Positions 17,698 through 31,800 of a DNA stretch of 64,000 nt are shown here, piece by piece. Every line of letters starts with the position of its first letter. Position 1 is the stretch's first letter. The notes beneath the pieces were generated by a model. It searched no databases. It saw only the letters and a program-made list of their open reading frames with translations, and was not told where the DNA came from. Source of the DNA: Ditylenchus dipsaci (Eukaryota > Nematoda > Chromadorea > Rhabditida > Anguinidae); assembly GCA_004194705.1 (NCBI GenBank), contig SADC01000146.1, positions 62,001 through 126,000 of the forward strand, in the 5' to 3' direction. The position numbers and the translations under genes are program-made.

Positions 17698-17854
17698 AAT
17701 TCACACTGACAGTGACACTGACATGTCAGTTTAGCAAACTGACATTTTTTAAAAGTGGTCGTAAACATTAAAAAAGTTGTCTTTTCGAAATTCTGTAAAG
17801 TGCGTTAGACAGCTGACGAATTTCTGATTGAGAAAAGTGTTATCAGAGTCTTAA

Positions 17855-18008
17855 CCTGTCTTTGAAAAAAAGTGTGAAAAAGTAAGTGTCAGTTTCATTT
17901 TTAATGTCAGTTTAGCAAAAAAGGGCCTAAAATGACACTGACATTTTTTTGCTAAACTGACATTAAAAATGAAACTGACACTTACTTTTTCACACTTTTT
18001 TTCCACAC
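17855..18008. repeat. Hairpin of about 150 bp
   Basis: The left arm (GTGTGAAAAAGTAAGTGTCAG onward) is repeated almost exactly inverted on the right (to ...CACTTACTTTTTCACAC). The arms of about 60 bp enclose a loop of about 25 bp. Related TGACATGTCAGTTTAGCAAAC words precede it at about 17700-17760. Confidence 0.85.
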
Positions 18009-18319
18009 ACTTTTTTAAGCTCATTCGACGCAAAATCGAAAAGTAGACACAGATCATAGAATTCAGATTCTCAACTTTTCCTACAAAAATTTGAGTACAG
18101 GCCCGACGAAAGTCCAGATTTCACGTCAAATACAAGGCGAAAAAATTACATGAAACTGATTTTGCACTTGGAAACCACAAATTTTGCATTTTTCTGCAAC
18201 AATTTTTAGACAAAAATGTAGCCCTGAATCTGCTCTACATACTAGCCGAACAGAATTTTGAAAATTTTGGTCATGAATATCAGATCTTCAGGGCGTTTTG
18301 ACTTGAACTCCAGATTTTA

Positions 18320-19520
18320 CAGTTGCGGACAATTGATTGGCGTCAGCACATATATTTTCCTATCTTGTTGATTTTGAACGTAAATATAAATGTTTTCGAA
18401 AAACCAAATACACGGTTCTGTATAGCTCTTCAAGGGCTACAAAACTGTCATTACACTTTTCTAAAAAAAATAATTTTCTTGGCTTGTTTTGTGCAACTTT
18501 TAAGAGCGTTGCATTTTTTTGGCCCGACAATTGATTGGCGTCAGAAAGTTTTATTGGATAATAACAAAACAAACATAACAATTTACATCAACAACAGCTT
18601 GACAATGTAAGCCCTAAATCTTAGCTACAATTTGGTAGGTCAAACTCTTCTTTTTGATTATTTCGAGAAAAGTTATGACCATCAATAAAAACGTGTCAAT
18701 TTCTAGTCAAAATCAAAGTAAATGGAAGGAAAAATGGTTGTTCGGTCGCATAAATACTGACTTTTCTTGAAAGTTTCAATATCGAAGGTTATGAGTTAAT
18801 GCACTATTTGAAAGCTTAATAATTTTTCTACAAAATGACATATCAGGCTTTTTTGAAAATTGCACAGGGCTGAGAAACGGATGGTTGAAGTTGAAAGAAG
18901 TGAAAATGTCCCAAAATAAGGCAAAAATAGAGGTTTTTTTACTTCTTTCAACTTCAACCATCCGTTTCTCAGCCCTGTGCAATTTTCAAAAAAAGCCTGA
19001 TATGTCATTTTGTAGAAAAATTATTAAGCTTTCAAATAGTGCATTAACTCATAACCTTCGATATTGAAACTTTCAAGAAAAGTCAGTATTTATGCGACCG
19101 AACAACCATTTTTCCTTCCATTTACTTTGATTTTGACTAGAAATTGACACGTTTTTATTGATGGTCATAACTTTTCTCGAAATAATCAAAAAGAAGAGTT
19201 TGACCTACCAAATTGTAGCTAAGATTTAGGGCTTACATTGTCAAGCTGTTGTTGATGTAAATTGTTATGTTTGTTTTGTTATTATCCAATAAAACTTTCT
19301 GACACCAATCAATTGTCGGGCAAAAAAATGCAACGCTCTTAAAAGTTGCACAAAACAAACCAAGAAAATTATTTTTTAGAAAAGTGTAATGACAGTTTTT
19401 TAGCCCTTGAAGAGCTCTACAAAACCGTGTATTTGGTTTTTCGAAAACATTTATATTTACGTTCAAAATCAACAAGATAGAAAAATATATGTGCTGACGC
19501 CAATCAATTGTCCGAAACTG
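18320..19520. mobile_element. 1.2-kb near-perfect palindrome, Tc1-type ends
   Basis: It begins CAGTTGCGGACAATTGATTGG and ends as the inverse (...CAATTGTCCGAAACTG), with TA on each side. The two arms of about 590 bp are almost identical and meet near 18920, so the element is a giant hairpin. A second CAATTGATTGGCGTCAG word lies internally in each arm. It has no coding capacity beyond mirrored chance frames. Confidence 0.88.
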
Positions 19521-19564
19521 TAGGTCAAATACACGACAAAAAGGTACATAAAACGGTACAATTT

Positions 19565-19990
19565 CGGTATACCCCACCACTCAATTTCTGTATACCCCCA
19601 CCACTCAATTTCGGTATACCCCCACCACTCAATTTCTGTATACCCCCACCACTCAATTTCTGTATACCCCCACCACTCAATTTCGGTATACCCCCACCAC
19701 TCAATTTCGGTATACCCCCACCACTCAATTTCTGTATACCCCCACCACTCAATTTCTGTATACCCCCACCACTCAATTTCGGTATACCCCCACCACTCAA
19801 TTTCTGTATACCCCCACCACTCAATTTCTGTATACCCCCACCACTCAATTTCGGTATACCCCCACCACTCAATTTCTGTATACCCCACCACTCAATTTCT
19901 GTATACCCCCACCACTCAATTTCTGTATACCCCACCACTCAATTTCTGTATACCCCCACTACTCAATTTCGGTATACCCTCACCACTCTG
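19565..19990. repeat. 24-bp minisatellite, about 18 units
   Basis: The unit is TATACCCCCACCACTCAATTTCNG, where N alternates between G and T. Inverted units recur singly at 20061-20090, 21253-21285 and 22470-22512, so the block looks like the amplified terminal repeat of a larger inverted-repeat element spanning about 19565-22512. Confidence 0.9.
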
Positions 19991-20099
19991 TTAATACCTG
20001 GATGTTTCAGGTTGTTCCAAATTGTACAGTTTTGTATAGGATTAGTAAATTAGAGTGCTGTGGTATACCGAAATTGAGTAGTGGGGGTACAGTCGAACC

Positions 20100-21253
20100 T
20101 CGCTATAGTGCGACCCCTTGCGATCAGCCCAAACTCGCACTATAGTGGGAGTCGCACTATATCGAGGGTCTCCAAACCATTTGAAAACAATGTTCGCACT
20201 ACAGTCAAATCTCCCATCAACATAACGCCAAGGGACCGGCAAAACCATCATGTTAATGGGAAGTTTATGTTAATGGGAGGGTAAATTATATAGAAGATCA
20301 ATTGAAAGGGATCGACACCAGCGTTATGTTAATGAGAGATTTATGTTAATTGGGGGGGGGGGGTATGTTAATGGGAGATTCCACTGTATATCGAGCTTAT
20401 CATTCAAAACGCTGCATTAAATCAAAGTTTCATTCGTAAAACAACCATAACAAGAACAAATTAACAAAATGAACAATAAACAATCAAAGGACTGTGAAGA
20501 AGCGCGACTTTTGTTAGGAGTGCTCATTGCAAAATAACTAAAATAATAAAAATGGCTAGGGGAAGATTGCCAAAAACGAAAATTGCCAAACGTATGTTTT
20601 GCCAAAACGAAGATTGCCAAAACGAAAATTGCCAAAACGACATTTGTTTTGACTTTGAGGTGTCACTATATTGTAGGAGTCACTATATCTAGGTTTGACT
20701 TAAGTCATTTTTAGACGAATAGATAAATGAAGGGTACGTTATGTGGAACTGAGTGGTATATGTTCGTATTCACTAAGCTTTCATTTGTCATGGCAATTTT
20801 CGTTTTGGCAATTTTCGTTTTTGGCAATTTTCGTTTTGGCAATTTTCGTTTGGCAATCATCGTTTTGGCAATTTTCGTTTTTGGCAATTTTCGTTTTTGG
20901 CAATCTTCCCCTAGCCATAAAAATTACGATGGCGTTACACGTCAGAGACTAAAAGAAGAATGAGTATCTTAGTAGTTGTTTGCGACTGTACCAATAATTG
21001 ATTTTTCGGCGGGAATTCAAAATCCTGTGATTTTTAACATAAATTTTTATGAATCGCACTATATCGAGGGTCGTTTTATTTGTCGGGACCGCGTCAGGTT
21101 CGCACTATAGTGGAAGTCGCACTATAGTGGGGTCGCACTATATTGGAGGTCTAGTCAGCCTTATTTGGGGCAAAATCAACCAAACTGGTCCTGAACTCGC
21201 ACTATAGTGGAAGTCGCACTATAGTGGGGTCGCACTATAGCGAGGTCCGACTG
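20100..21253. mobile_element. Tc1-type MITE with nested insertions
   Basis: It starts CAGTCGAACCTCGCTATAGTG and ends ...GCGAGGTCCGACTG, flanked by TA. Multiple CGCACTATAGTGG words are present. A second MITE is inserted at 20202-20386, and a GGCAATTTTCGTTTT repeat pair lies at 20555-20645 and 20790-20920 in inverted orientation. Confidence 0.8.
20202..20386. mobile_element. Nested 185-bp MITE, TA duplication
   Basis: It starts CAGTCAAATCTCCCATCAACA and ends TGTTAATGGGAGATTCCACTG, with TA on each side. It is inserted within the left part of the element at 20100-21253. Confidence 0.8.
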
Positions 21254-21714
21254 TATACCGAAATCGAGTGGAGGGTATACCGAAATCGAAAATTTCTCTT
21301 CGAGGAAAACTTTTTTTTGGTCCAGAAAAAAGTTCGTATCCCAACAATCGAATTTGTGCGTAAATTCCTTGCGCGTCGAATGATGTGAAATCCGGGTGGA
21401 TACGAAGACCGGAACATGGGTATATGGTTGTTTTTATTTGAGTACTCAAAACCGAAAATTCGGAAAATTCAAAAAATTTGAAATAATATTTTTGTGTTCT
21501 CGAGAGGAATTCAAAAATTTTATTGAAAGTATTGGTTTAAAGAGCAGTTTTTTAAGTAAATCGACCATGCTGAGCATGAATCCGGTGTTAGAATCACAGG
21601 TTACATATAAAATTTTTTGGCCAAAAATCGGTTTAAAAGTGGCTTTTTGAAAAAACCACAGGGGGGACCAAGGCATTTTTTAGTGTCACAGGTTCAAATC
21701 TTCCTGGTAGCTGG

Positions 21715-22290
21715 TAGTCATAAACTGGGTTCAAATGCCTGAAAAAGCCGAAATTCACAATATGGGCAGAATTACCTGAAAAGAGCCAAAATTCCCGCAC
21801 TGGTCCAAAATCCATGAAAGGGGTTGAAATTCGCAAACTGGGCCAAAATCCACGAAAAGGGTTTAAATGCCCAAATTGGACTTAATTTCCCAGAAAGGGT
21901 TTGAATACCCAAACAGGGCTAAAATCCCTGGAAAGAGGCAAAATGCCCGAAAAGGCCGAACGTGGCTAATTCCCGAAAAGAGCAAAATGCCCGAGCTGGT
22001 CCAAAATCACCAAAAGGGGTTAAAATGCGCAAACTGCGCTAAAACGCCCGAATAAGAACAAAATACCCGAAAAGGGCAAAAATGGGCAAGAATGCCCGAA
22101 ATGGGCCGGCCTGGCAATGGGCTGGACAAAAGCCGAATTGCTTAGAAAGGGCCGAAATGCCCGAAAATGGCAAAAACGACCGAAAAGGGGGAAACGGCCA
22201 AACTGGGCTGAAATGCTTAAAAAGGGACAAATTACCTGTGAAGGGTCAAATTGCCCGAAAAGGGCAAAAACCCCCAGACTTAGGAAAAAC
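21715..22290. repeat. Degenerate minisatellite
   Basis: Many imperfect copies of AAATGCCCGAAAAGGGC-like words of roughly 18-20 bp with heavy divergence. Open frames across it (for example 22020-22457 on the minus strand) are products of the repeat. Confidence 0.75.
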
Positions 22291-23040
22291 ACCCAGTTTG
22301 GACCACTATGGCAAAAATGGCCAATGTGCACGAGAAGAACCAACATTTCCAAGTGCAGAACGGTGTGGCTGATGCGACACCGGCGCAGCGTGCCTTCTAG
22401 TCTACTACTACTACTCTCGAGAAAGTGCCATTGAGGAAGATAGCCTGAAACATCCAATTATTAACAAAGTGGTGGGGTATACCGAAATTGAGTGGTGGGG
22501 TATACCGAAATTTAGGGCGACGGTGAATTCATCCACAGGTGAATTCATCCACAAAAAAATATTTTTATCTAAAAAAATTTTGCCTGCGACCTTAAATATA
22601 GAGATCGGTATTTTTAGTAACGGAATGGCAAATTTCGGTACTCAAGGTCTCAGGCAAAAATTTTTAGAAAAAAATACAAAAAGTGAAAGAGTCATTGCAT
22701 GAAAGAATGAATAGCAACATACAGATGTAAAAAAATCAGTTAAAATGAAGTGGCTTAGAATGATATGGGGTGGTTTAGAGTGATATCGGGTGGTTTAGGG
22801 TGATATCGGGTGTTTAGGATAATATCAGGCGGTTTAATGTGATATCGGGTAATTTAGGGTGATATCGGATAATTGAGTCTTTTTCTGGTGTACAAGAAAC
22901 CATTCCTTACAGGGAAACGTCCCTCACAGGGAAACAGCTAACAGCGAAACGGCTTACAGGGAAACGGCTTTACGGGGAAACGTCCGTGTCCCTAAATGTA
23001 TTGTTTAAACACAGTAAATTACGCAAAAACTAATTGAATA

Positions 23041-23201
23041 CAGTCGACTCTCGATTTAACATACGGTCGATTCGATTTACTCCCCCGATTTAACATACAG
23101 CTGGGCCGGTCCCTTTAATAATAAACTCCGTCAAATTACGCCCCGATTAAACATAAGGCTGGGTCGGTCTCCGGGGTGTATGTTTAATCGAGAGTCGAAT
23201 G
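23041..23201. mobile_element. 161-bp MITE, TA duplication
   Basis: It starts CAGTCGACTCTCGATTTAAC and ends TTAATCGAGAGTCGAATG, with TA on both sides. The right TA lies inside the target duplication of the next element. Confidence 0.8.
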
Positions 23202-23205
23202 TAGG

Positions 23206-23974
23206 GGCTGTACGAACTTTCGTAAGAAGACAATTTCGTAAGAGCGAATTTTCGTAAAAGCGAATTTTCGTAAGAAAGTTTTTCGTAACAGCGAATTTTC
23301 GTAACAAGCTTTTTCGTAACGCGGTTTTCAGTAACATTAGTGATATGTTAAGTTGCTTTTTTTGCTTTTTGATCCTCCATTGATGTTTCTTATAGCTTCT
23401 GTGATGTTTTGACCAAAAATAGTCAAGAAAAAATGAAACAGTCAGAGGGTGGAATCGAACCACTGGTGAAAAAAATTCATTCCATCAACTTACCTACTGC
23501 ACCATACATGCCACTAACGGGAAATAGCTATGTGTAGTATATAATATATAAATTCTAGCTCGGAGTTTTTCACCATGCTTTTGGGTATTTCTGCTGGTCT
23601 CCTAATGGATGAAAAATCCGGGGGTCAGCTAATTATCGAAATTTTCAGTCATATGACCTATGCTTACCAACTTTTGTGCTCATACAGTTAATAGTCATAT
23701 AATTAACTGTTCGAAGTGTCAAACAGTGACAGAAAAGCCAAAACAAATGAATCAGATGAAATCCTGAATTAGAAAAATTGAATAAGAGTGAAAAAAATTT
23801 CGATTATTTCCTCTTACGAAAGAAATTCGTTACGAAAATTCGCTGTTACGAAAAAGTTTCTTACGAATTTTCGCTGTTACGAAACTGTTTCTTACGAAAA
23901 TGTTTCTTACGAAAGTTCGCTCTTACGAAACTTCGCTCTTACAAAATTGTCTTGTTACGAAAGCACGTACAGCC
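23206..23974. mobile_element. GG-terminus MITE, target duplication AATGTAGG
   Basis: It begins GGCTGTACGAACTTTCGTAAG and ends ...TTACGAAAGCACGTACAGCC. AATGTAGG lies at 23198-23205 and 23975-23982. The arms are tandem TTACGAAAATTCGCT-type units. The unique middle contains a tRNA-like stretch on the minus strand (about 23435-23515). Confidence 0.85.
23435..23515 (-). repeat. tRNA-derived SINE-like segment
   Basis: Read on the minus strand it has TATGGTGCAGTAGGTAAG (A-box-like) and GGTTCGATTCC (B-box). The acceptor stem is not convincing. Confidence 0.5.
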
Positions 23975-24302
23975 AATGTAGGTGTAAAACAATATAATTT
24001 TTTTTTGGATGAATTCACCTGTGGATGAATTCACCGTGGATGTATTCACTGAAGTAAATTTGGTACAAATTATATTTGGTACCAAAAAAAGTAAATTTGA
24101 TAGGAAAAAATATAGCCCGCAATGTATTGATAAAATACACTTGGACTTCAAAAAATCTTGTCAAAGTGGAAGGGTTCAAAACGGCACGAGAATGAATTGG
24201 AACTGTCTTTGTCTTATCAGTGTCATCTGATTTTCGTCATTATCGGAAGGAGAGATGCTTGAGAGATGTTCCACTAATAACTAGGGAAAGTTTTAGCTGT
24301 TG

Positions 24303-24494
24303 TTAATGGGACATGTCACAATCTACCAGTTCGTCGCACCGACAACAACTCAAGGTTTTAAACAATTGGTGCGACTGGAATTGACCGATTGCGTTCTGAA
24401 GAAAGGCCAAAAGATCGTTAGCATCCATCCCCACGGCTTCACCGAGAGCACCAAAACTCAAACGACCCTCACGAAGAAAATCTCGAGCGTCCAT
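24303..24494 (-). CDS. Small ORF, 63 aa, unknown function
   Basis: The frame starts ATG GAC GCT CGA immediately after a strong acceptor (TTTTGTGTTCAG, then TT, then ATG), as in a trans-spliced or single-coding-exon nematode gene. Product: MDARDFLREGRLSFGALGEA... with an acidic, leucine-rich middle and a Cys-rich tail (SCCRCDELVDCDMSH). Stop TAA. No family recognised. The protein-like composition and the acceptor support it; there is no clear AATAAA close downstream. A MITE (24547-24727) sits just upstream. Confidence 0.45.
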   Translation of the reverse strand: MDARDFLREGRLSFGALGEAVGMDANDLLAFLQNAIGQFQSHQLFKTLSCCRCDELVDCDMSH

Positions 24495-24546
24495 AACTGA
24501 ACACAAAAGAATAGCGAAATAAAAAGATGACAGCAGTAATAAACTA

Positions 24547-24727
24547 CAGTCAAACCTCGATATAACGACACCCAAGGACCGGCCTAAGGGTGTCGTTATA
24601 TCGAGGTGTCGTTATATCGAGGATTCATTTGACTAGACCTTAGTCAAAGCTGACCAAATTGGTCCATTTTCGGGTGTCGTTATATCGAGGGTGTCGTTAT
24701 ATCGGTATTTATATCGAGGTTTGACTG
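24547..24727. mobile_element. 181-bp MITE, TA duplication
   Basis: It starts CAGTCAAACCTCGATATAACG and ends ...TATCGAGGTTTGACTG, with TA on both sides. It contains GTGTCGTTATATCGAGG repeats. Confidence 0.85.
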
Positions 24728-24802
24728 TAGTACGAAAAAATAATCAGTGCTAAGCACCGTAAAAAAGGGTTTTTAAATCCTTTTTGTCCTGATTCGCTCG
24801 GG

Positions 24803-25022
24803 TGGGGCGAAGTGTCCCTTTTTATCGAGATGGGGCGAAGTGCCCTTTTTTGTCTAGGCGGGGCGAAGTGTCCATTTTTACACAGGCGGGGCGAAGTGTC
24901 CCTTTTTATTGAGATGGGGCGAAGTGTTCACTTCTATCGGGATGGGGCGAAGTGTCCCTTTTTGTCGGGATGGGGCGAAGTGTACCATGGGGCGAAAGGG
25001 TCGTGGGGCGAAATGTCCGTGT
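24803..25022. repeat. GGGGCGAAGTGTCC minisatellite
   Basis: About seven units of about 31-33 bp beginning GGGGCGAAGTGTCC and followed by a T-run and variable spacer; the last units are shortened to GGGGCGAA words. Confidence 0.85.
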
Positions 25023-25354
25023 CCGCGATTAACTACCCCCAACCCCTATAATAAACCCACTCTCTTTACTTGGAGGGTCCATATCTCAGAACAGAGATAC
25101 TGTTCTGCAAAGCTGTTTTCCGCGGTAATTCAGACCCACGAGCCTTAGCGATTCCGCTCTTTCATTTTTCAGCGTAAAATCCCGGAAAATTCCTTTTAAA
25201 TTCCTTTAGAAACTATTTATTTCTCACATTCCTATTTCGCAATAGACTCATCAGGGACTTAGGCTCTTTACATTAATCAGGACATTACGATATTTATATT
25301 GAATAGATTTATAGATAGTTGTTTCATCTATCACATTTTTGTAACAACTGAATT

Positions 25355-28676
<3,322 letters not shown>

Positions 28677-28864
28677 CACAGATAAATTTCAGCAAACCTA
28701 ACTTCGGGAGCTATAATTCTGTGAAAAATTATTTTAAGAGTCACGCAAAATTCACAAAGTAACGGTAGTTTAACATTTCCACGAAAGACAACGTGTGAAA
28801 TATCTTTTATTTATCAAACAAACATGCAGACACATACTGGAATTTCATGGTCTCTTTCTTGAAA
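28677..28864 (-). promoter_or_regulatory. Intercistronic region: polyA signal and possible trans-splice acceptor
   Basis: Reading on the minus strand, 53 bp after the coiled-coil gene's stop comes AATAAA (28806-28811). Then, 42 bp before the NDUFS1 ATG, comes a strong acceptor, TTTTTCACAG (exon edge 28718). PolyA signal, roughly 90 bp, then 3' splice site is the arrangement of nematode operons whose downstream gene receives a spliced leader. No promoter-like features stand out. Confidence 0.6.
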
Positions 28865-31800
28865 TCAAATAATTTTGGTCAAGTCGCACCCCAATTCTTT
28901 GCTGGCCTCCTCTACCGTGATGATCTTGAGCTCGCATTTGTATCGCACAATATCCCTTTTCAGCTGGAAATTTTCTTTACGTAGATTGTTTTCGATTTCG
29001 TCAAACTCCTCGCTCTCTGCTTTCGAACGCTCCTTCAGCTTCGCTATCTTCCCCAGGAGTCCTTGAGCATTGAAGTCGGCGACTTCAATTTTCTGACGAA
29101 TTTCAGCCATCTCAACTTCTCTGTCTCGCTCTTTGACTTCATAGAGTGCAATCTAAATATATATTACAGAGTAATAAAACGAATATGACTAAGTTTAACC
29201 TGTTGCAATGAAGCTTGCTGCTTTTCAGTTTCGGTCCTCATGCGCACTTCCAAGTCCGTGATTTTCTGTTCCGTTCTTTCTTGGCAAGCTTTCAAGAGGT
29301 CTAAAAACCATCATTATAATAGGTGAGCTGACTATAGGAGCTAAATATGTTCAAAACCCACATTTTCCTGCAAGATTTGAAGATTTTGCTTTTCCAAAGA
29401 GTCAGTCTTAGCGAGAAGTACCTGGATGCTAGACCCTGCAGCTTCCAATTCCTGACGAGCGCTGGCCAACTCAGCTTCTTTCTCCTGATTTATGGCTTCC
29501 AATTGCGTGGTCTGAAAGCAAACTACTGAAATGTCACGCTGCAACACAGCAATATTCAACCTGCTTTTCCAACAAAGCAATTTTCGAGAGGAGTTCTTGA
29601 GAGTTAGAGCCTGCCACTTCCAGCTTTTGACGAAGCTCAGCCATCTCAGCACCCATATCCCGTTCTCTCGCTTCAAGTAGAGCGATCTGAATGCAAAAAA
29701 CGTTAAATTTATAACTTGAGATAACTAAAGTTGCAGGGCTGGTTACTACACCCTTTATTTTCGACCTTTTCCGCCAAAAATCGGACCTTTTTTTAGACTT
29801 CTGAATCAATTATTTCAGTACAAAATTTGATATCAGTCGATCATTTGAGCTCCTTATCAACCCTACTGTGCTGGTTAAAAGGGCTAAATTTCGGAACACC
29901 CACCCCAGTCAATTTCGATACACCCACCCCAGTTAATTTTGTAATACACCCCTTATTTTACCCCACGATTGAAAACTTAAAATGTTAGATACACAATGGT
30001 GTCAAAATTACTCGGTTTAGTTCATGAAGATCAATTTATTTTGATAAAAATAGTTTCGAACCAAAATAGCCTCGAACCGAAAATACACAAAATGATTCAA
30101 GGCTATTATAATCAAAATAAATTGATCTCCATGAACTAAACCGAGTATTTTTTTACACCATTGTGTAGCTAATATTCTAAGCTTTCAATGGTGGGTAAAA
30201 TAAGGGGTGTATTACAAAATTAACTGGGGTCGGTGTACCGAAATTGACTGGGTGGGTGTTCCGAAACTGCTCCGTTAAAAGACTTACTTGTTCCAACAAT
30301 GCAGATTGCTTCACGACTTCCGACGTGAAGCGCTCTTCGAGATCAGCGACCTTCTTGTCAGCACTTTCTTTAGAACTTTCAAGGAGAGCCTAATATAGAA
30401 ATCCAGAAAATTAAGTAGGAATGAAAAAAACCCCACGTTTTCTTCTGCCATTATAGAATTCTGCTTTTCTAGTGATTCAATCCTGACGATAAGCTCTTGG
30501 CTACTAGAGTCGGCTACCTCCAACTTTTGACGGATTTCAGCCAGCTCAACATCCTTCTCATCATTCTTAACTTCAGCCTGAGCGATCTAAATGAAAAGAT
30601 TGTATAAATGAAAATGCCGACTTGACTGAACCTGTTCCAACATCGCAAATTGTTTCTCAACTTCGGTCGTAGAGCGCTCTTCCAACTCAGCAATTTTCTG
30701 TTCTGCAGTCTCTTTGGAAACCATCAAGAGAGTCTGAATTAAAATCGATACAAACGTGAAAGCACAAATCTAAAAGTGGTGAGGAAATAACCCACATGTT
30801 CCTGCAAAAAATCTGCATTTTGCTTCTCCAAAAAGTCGATCTTTGCAAGAAGTTCCCGAGCACTAGAGTCAGTCAGTTCCAGCTTTTGACGGACTTGAGC
30901 TATTTCAGCATCCTTCTCAGCAAATTTGCAATCAGCTTGTGCAATCTTAATGAAGTAGTATGATTAGAGAGCAAGAGAAAAATTAGGCCGAATTCACCTA
31001 TATCCCCACACTCAATTAACCTTTGATTATTTTTAGGCAAAAAAATTATTGGTATTAAAAAATCGATAAAATTGTGCCTTGGTCCCCCAAGATGACTTGC
31101 TGGTGCGGGCAAAGGCGTAGCCAGAAAAATCTGACTGTGGGAGGTCATACACCGTTTTCGAGTTTTATAGGGTTTTTAATTAACAATTTTTTTCGAAAAA
31201 TCTGACGGGGCGGAGGGGGGGGTGGTGTGTGGGCTATAGCCCCTTGGCTACGCCCATGGGTGGTGGTCAAGGTTAATCGACTGGTGGGAGTAAAGGTAAA
31301 GTGCTCCAAAAATTATATTACTTGTTCCAGCAACACAAACTGCTGCTCGAGATGAATATCTTCCATAATTTTTAGCCTGGCTTCGTAATCATCTTCTTTT
31401 TTTTCAACAACAACTGGCTTCGGCGTAGTCTCAACGCTTTTCTCAGCATATTTGATGGTGGGCGAAGCAGAGGAAAGCAGCGAGCGAGCAGCACCGTCTG
31501 AAGTAACACTAGCATGAACGTCACCTAGGGTGTTTTGATCAGCAGGATGATCATCAACAAGAATATCTTCAATATTGGCATCATCGACGGAAGTGTCCTT
31601 AGCAGGCGCAACATCGAATTGGGCAGCAGAAACAGCTTGAGTAGCAACAACCTGAGCGGTAGAAGAGGAACCAGCTAGAGCAGTATGGACTTGACTTGCA
31701 TCAACCTGAATATCATCCATAGAGGTGGCATCGAACATGCTTTCCTCGAGCAGAGTATTTTCCAAATTGTTGTCAAGCATAATGAATGGCTTACGAGCCT

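Larger units (their letters stand above)
22511..24045. repeat. Foldback repeat with GGTGAATTCATCC ends
   Basis: The left end carries two GGTGAATTCATCCACA words, and the right end has the same words inverted (24008-24045). The family resembles the ends of the 4.8-kb element at 32525-37365. Inside are two short minisatellites (22750-22880, GTGATATCGGGTGGTTTAG units; 22909-22985, ACAGGGAAACGGCT units) and the elements at 23041 and 23206. No target duplication could be fixed. Confidence 0.65.

Noticed and set aside
19565..19990. CRISPR-like regular repeats
   Set aside because: Units are head-to-tail with no unique spacers, and the sequence is eukaryotic.
19469..20053. Long open frames encoding repeated Tyr-Thr-Glu-Ile-Glu-Trp-Trp-Gly or Pro-Pro-Leu-Asn-Phe units
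   Set aside because: They are translations of the 24-bp minisatellite in several frames on both strands, not a protein gene.
22020..22457. 145-codon minus-strand frame rich in Phe, Pro and Leu
   Set aside because: Produced by the degenerate AAATGCCCGAAAAGGGC repeat.
29358..29511. Apparent one-base loss between exons 9 and 10 of the coiled-coil gene
   Set aside because: Moving the donor four bases downstream (GTTTTG instead of GTGGGT) gives a canonical, in-frame junction, so no anomaly is needed.
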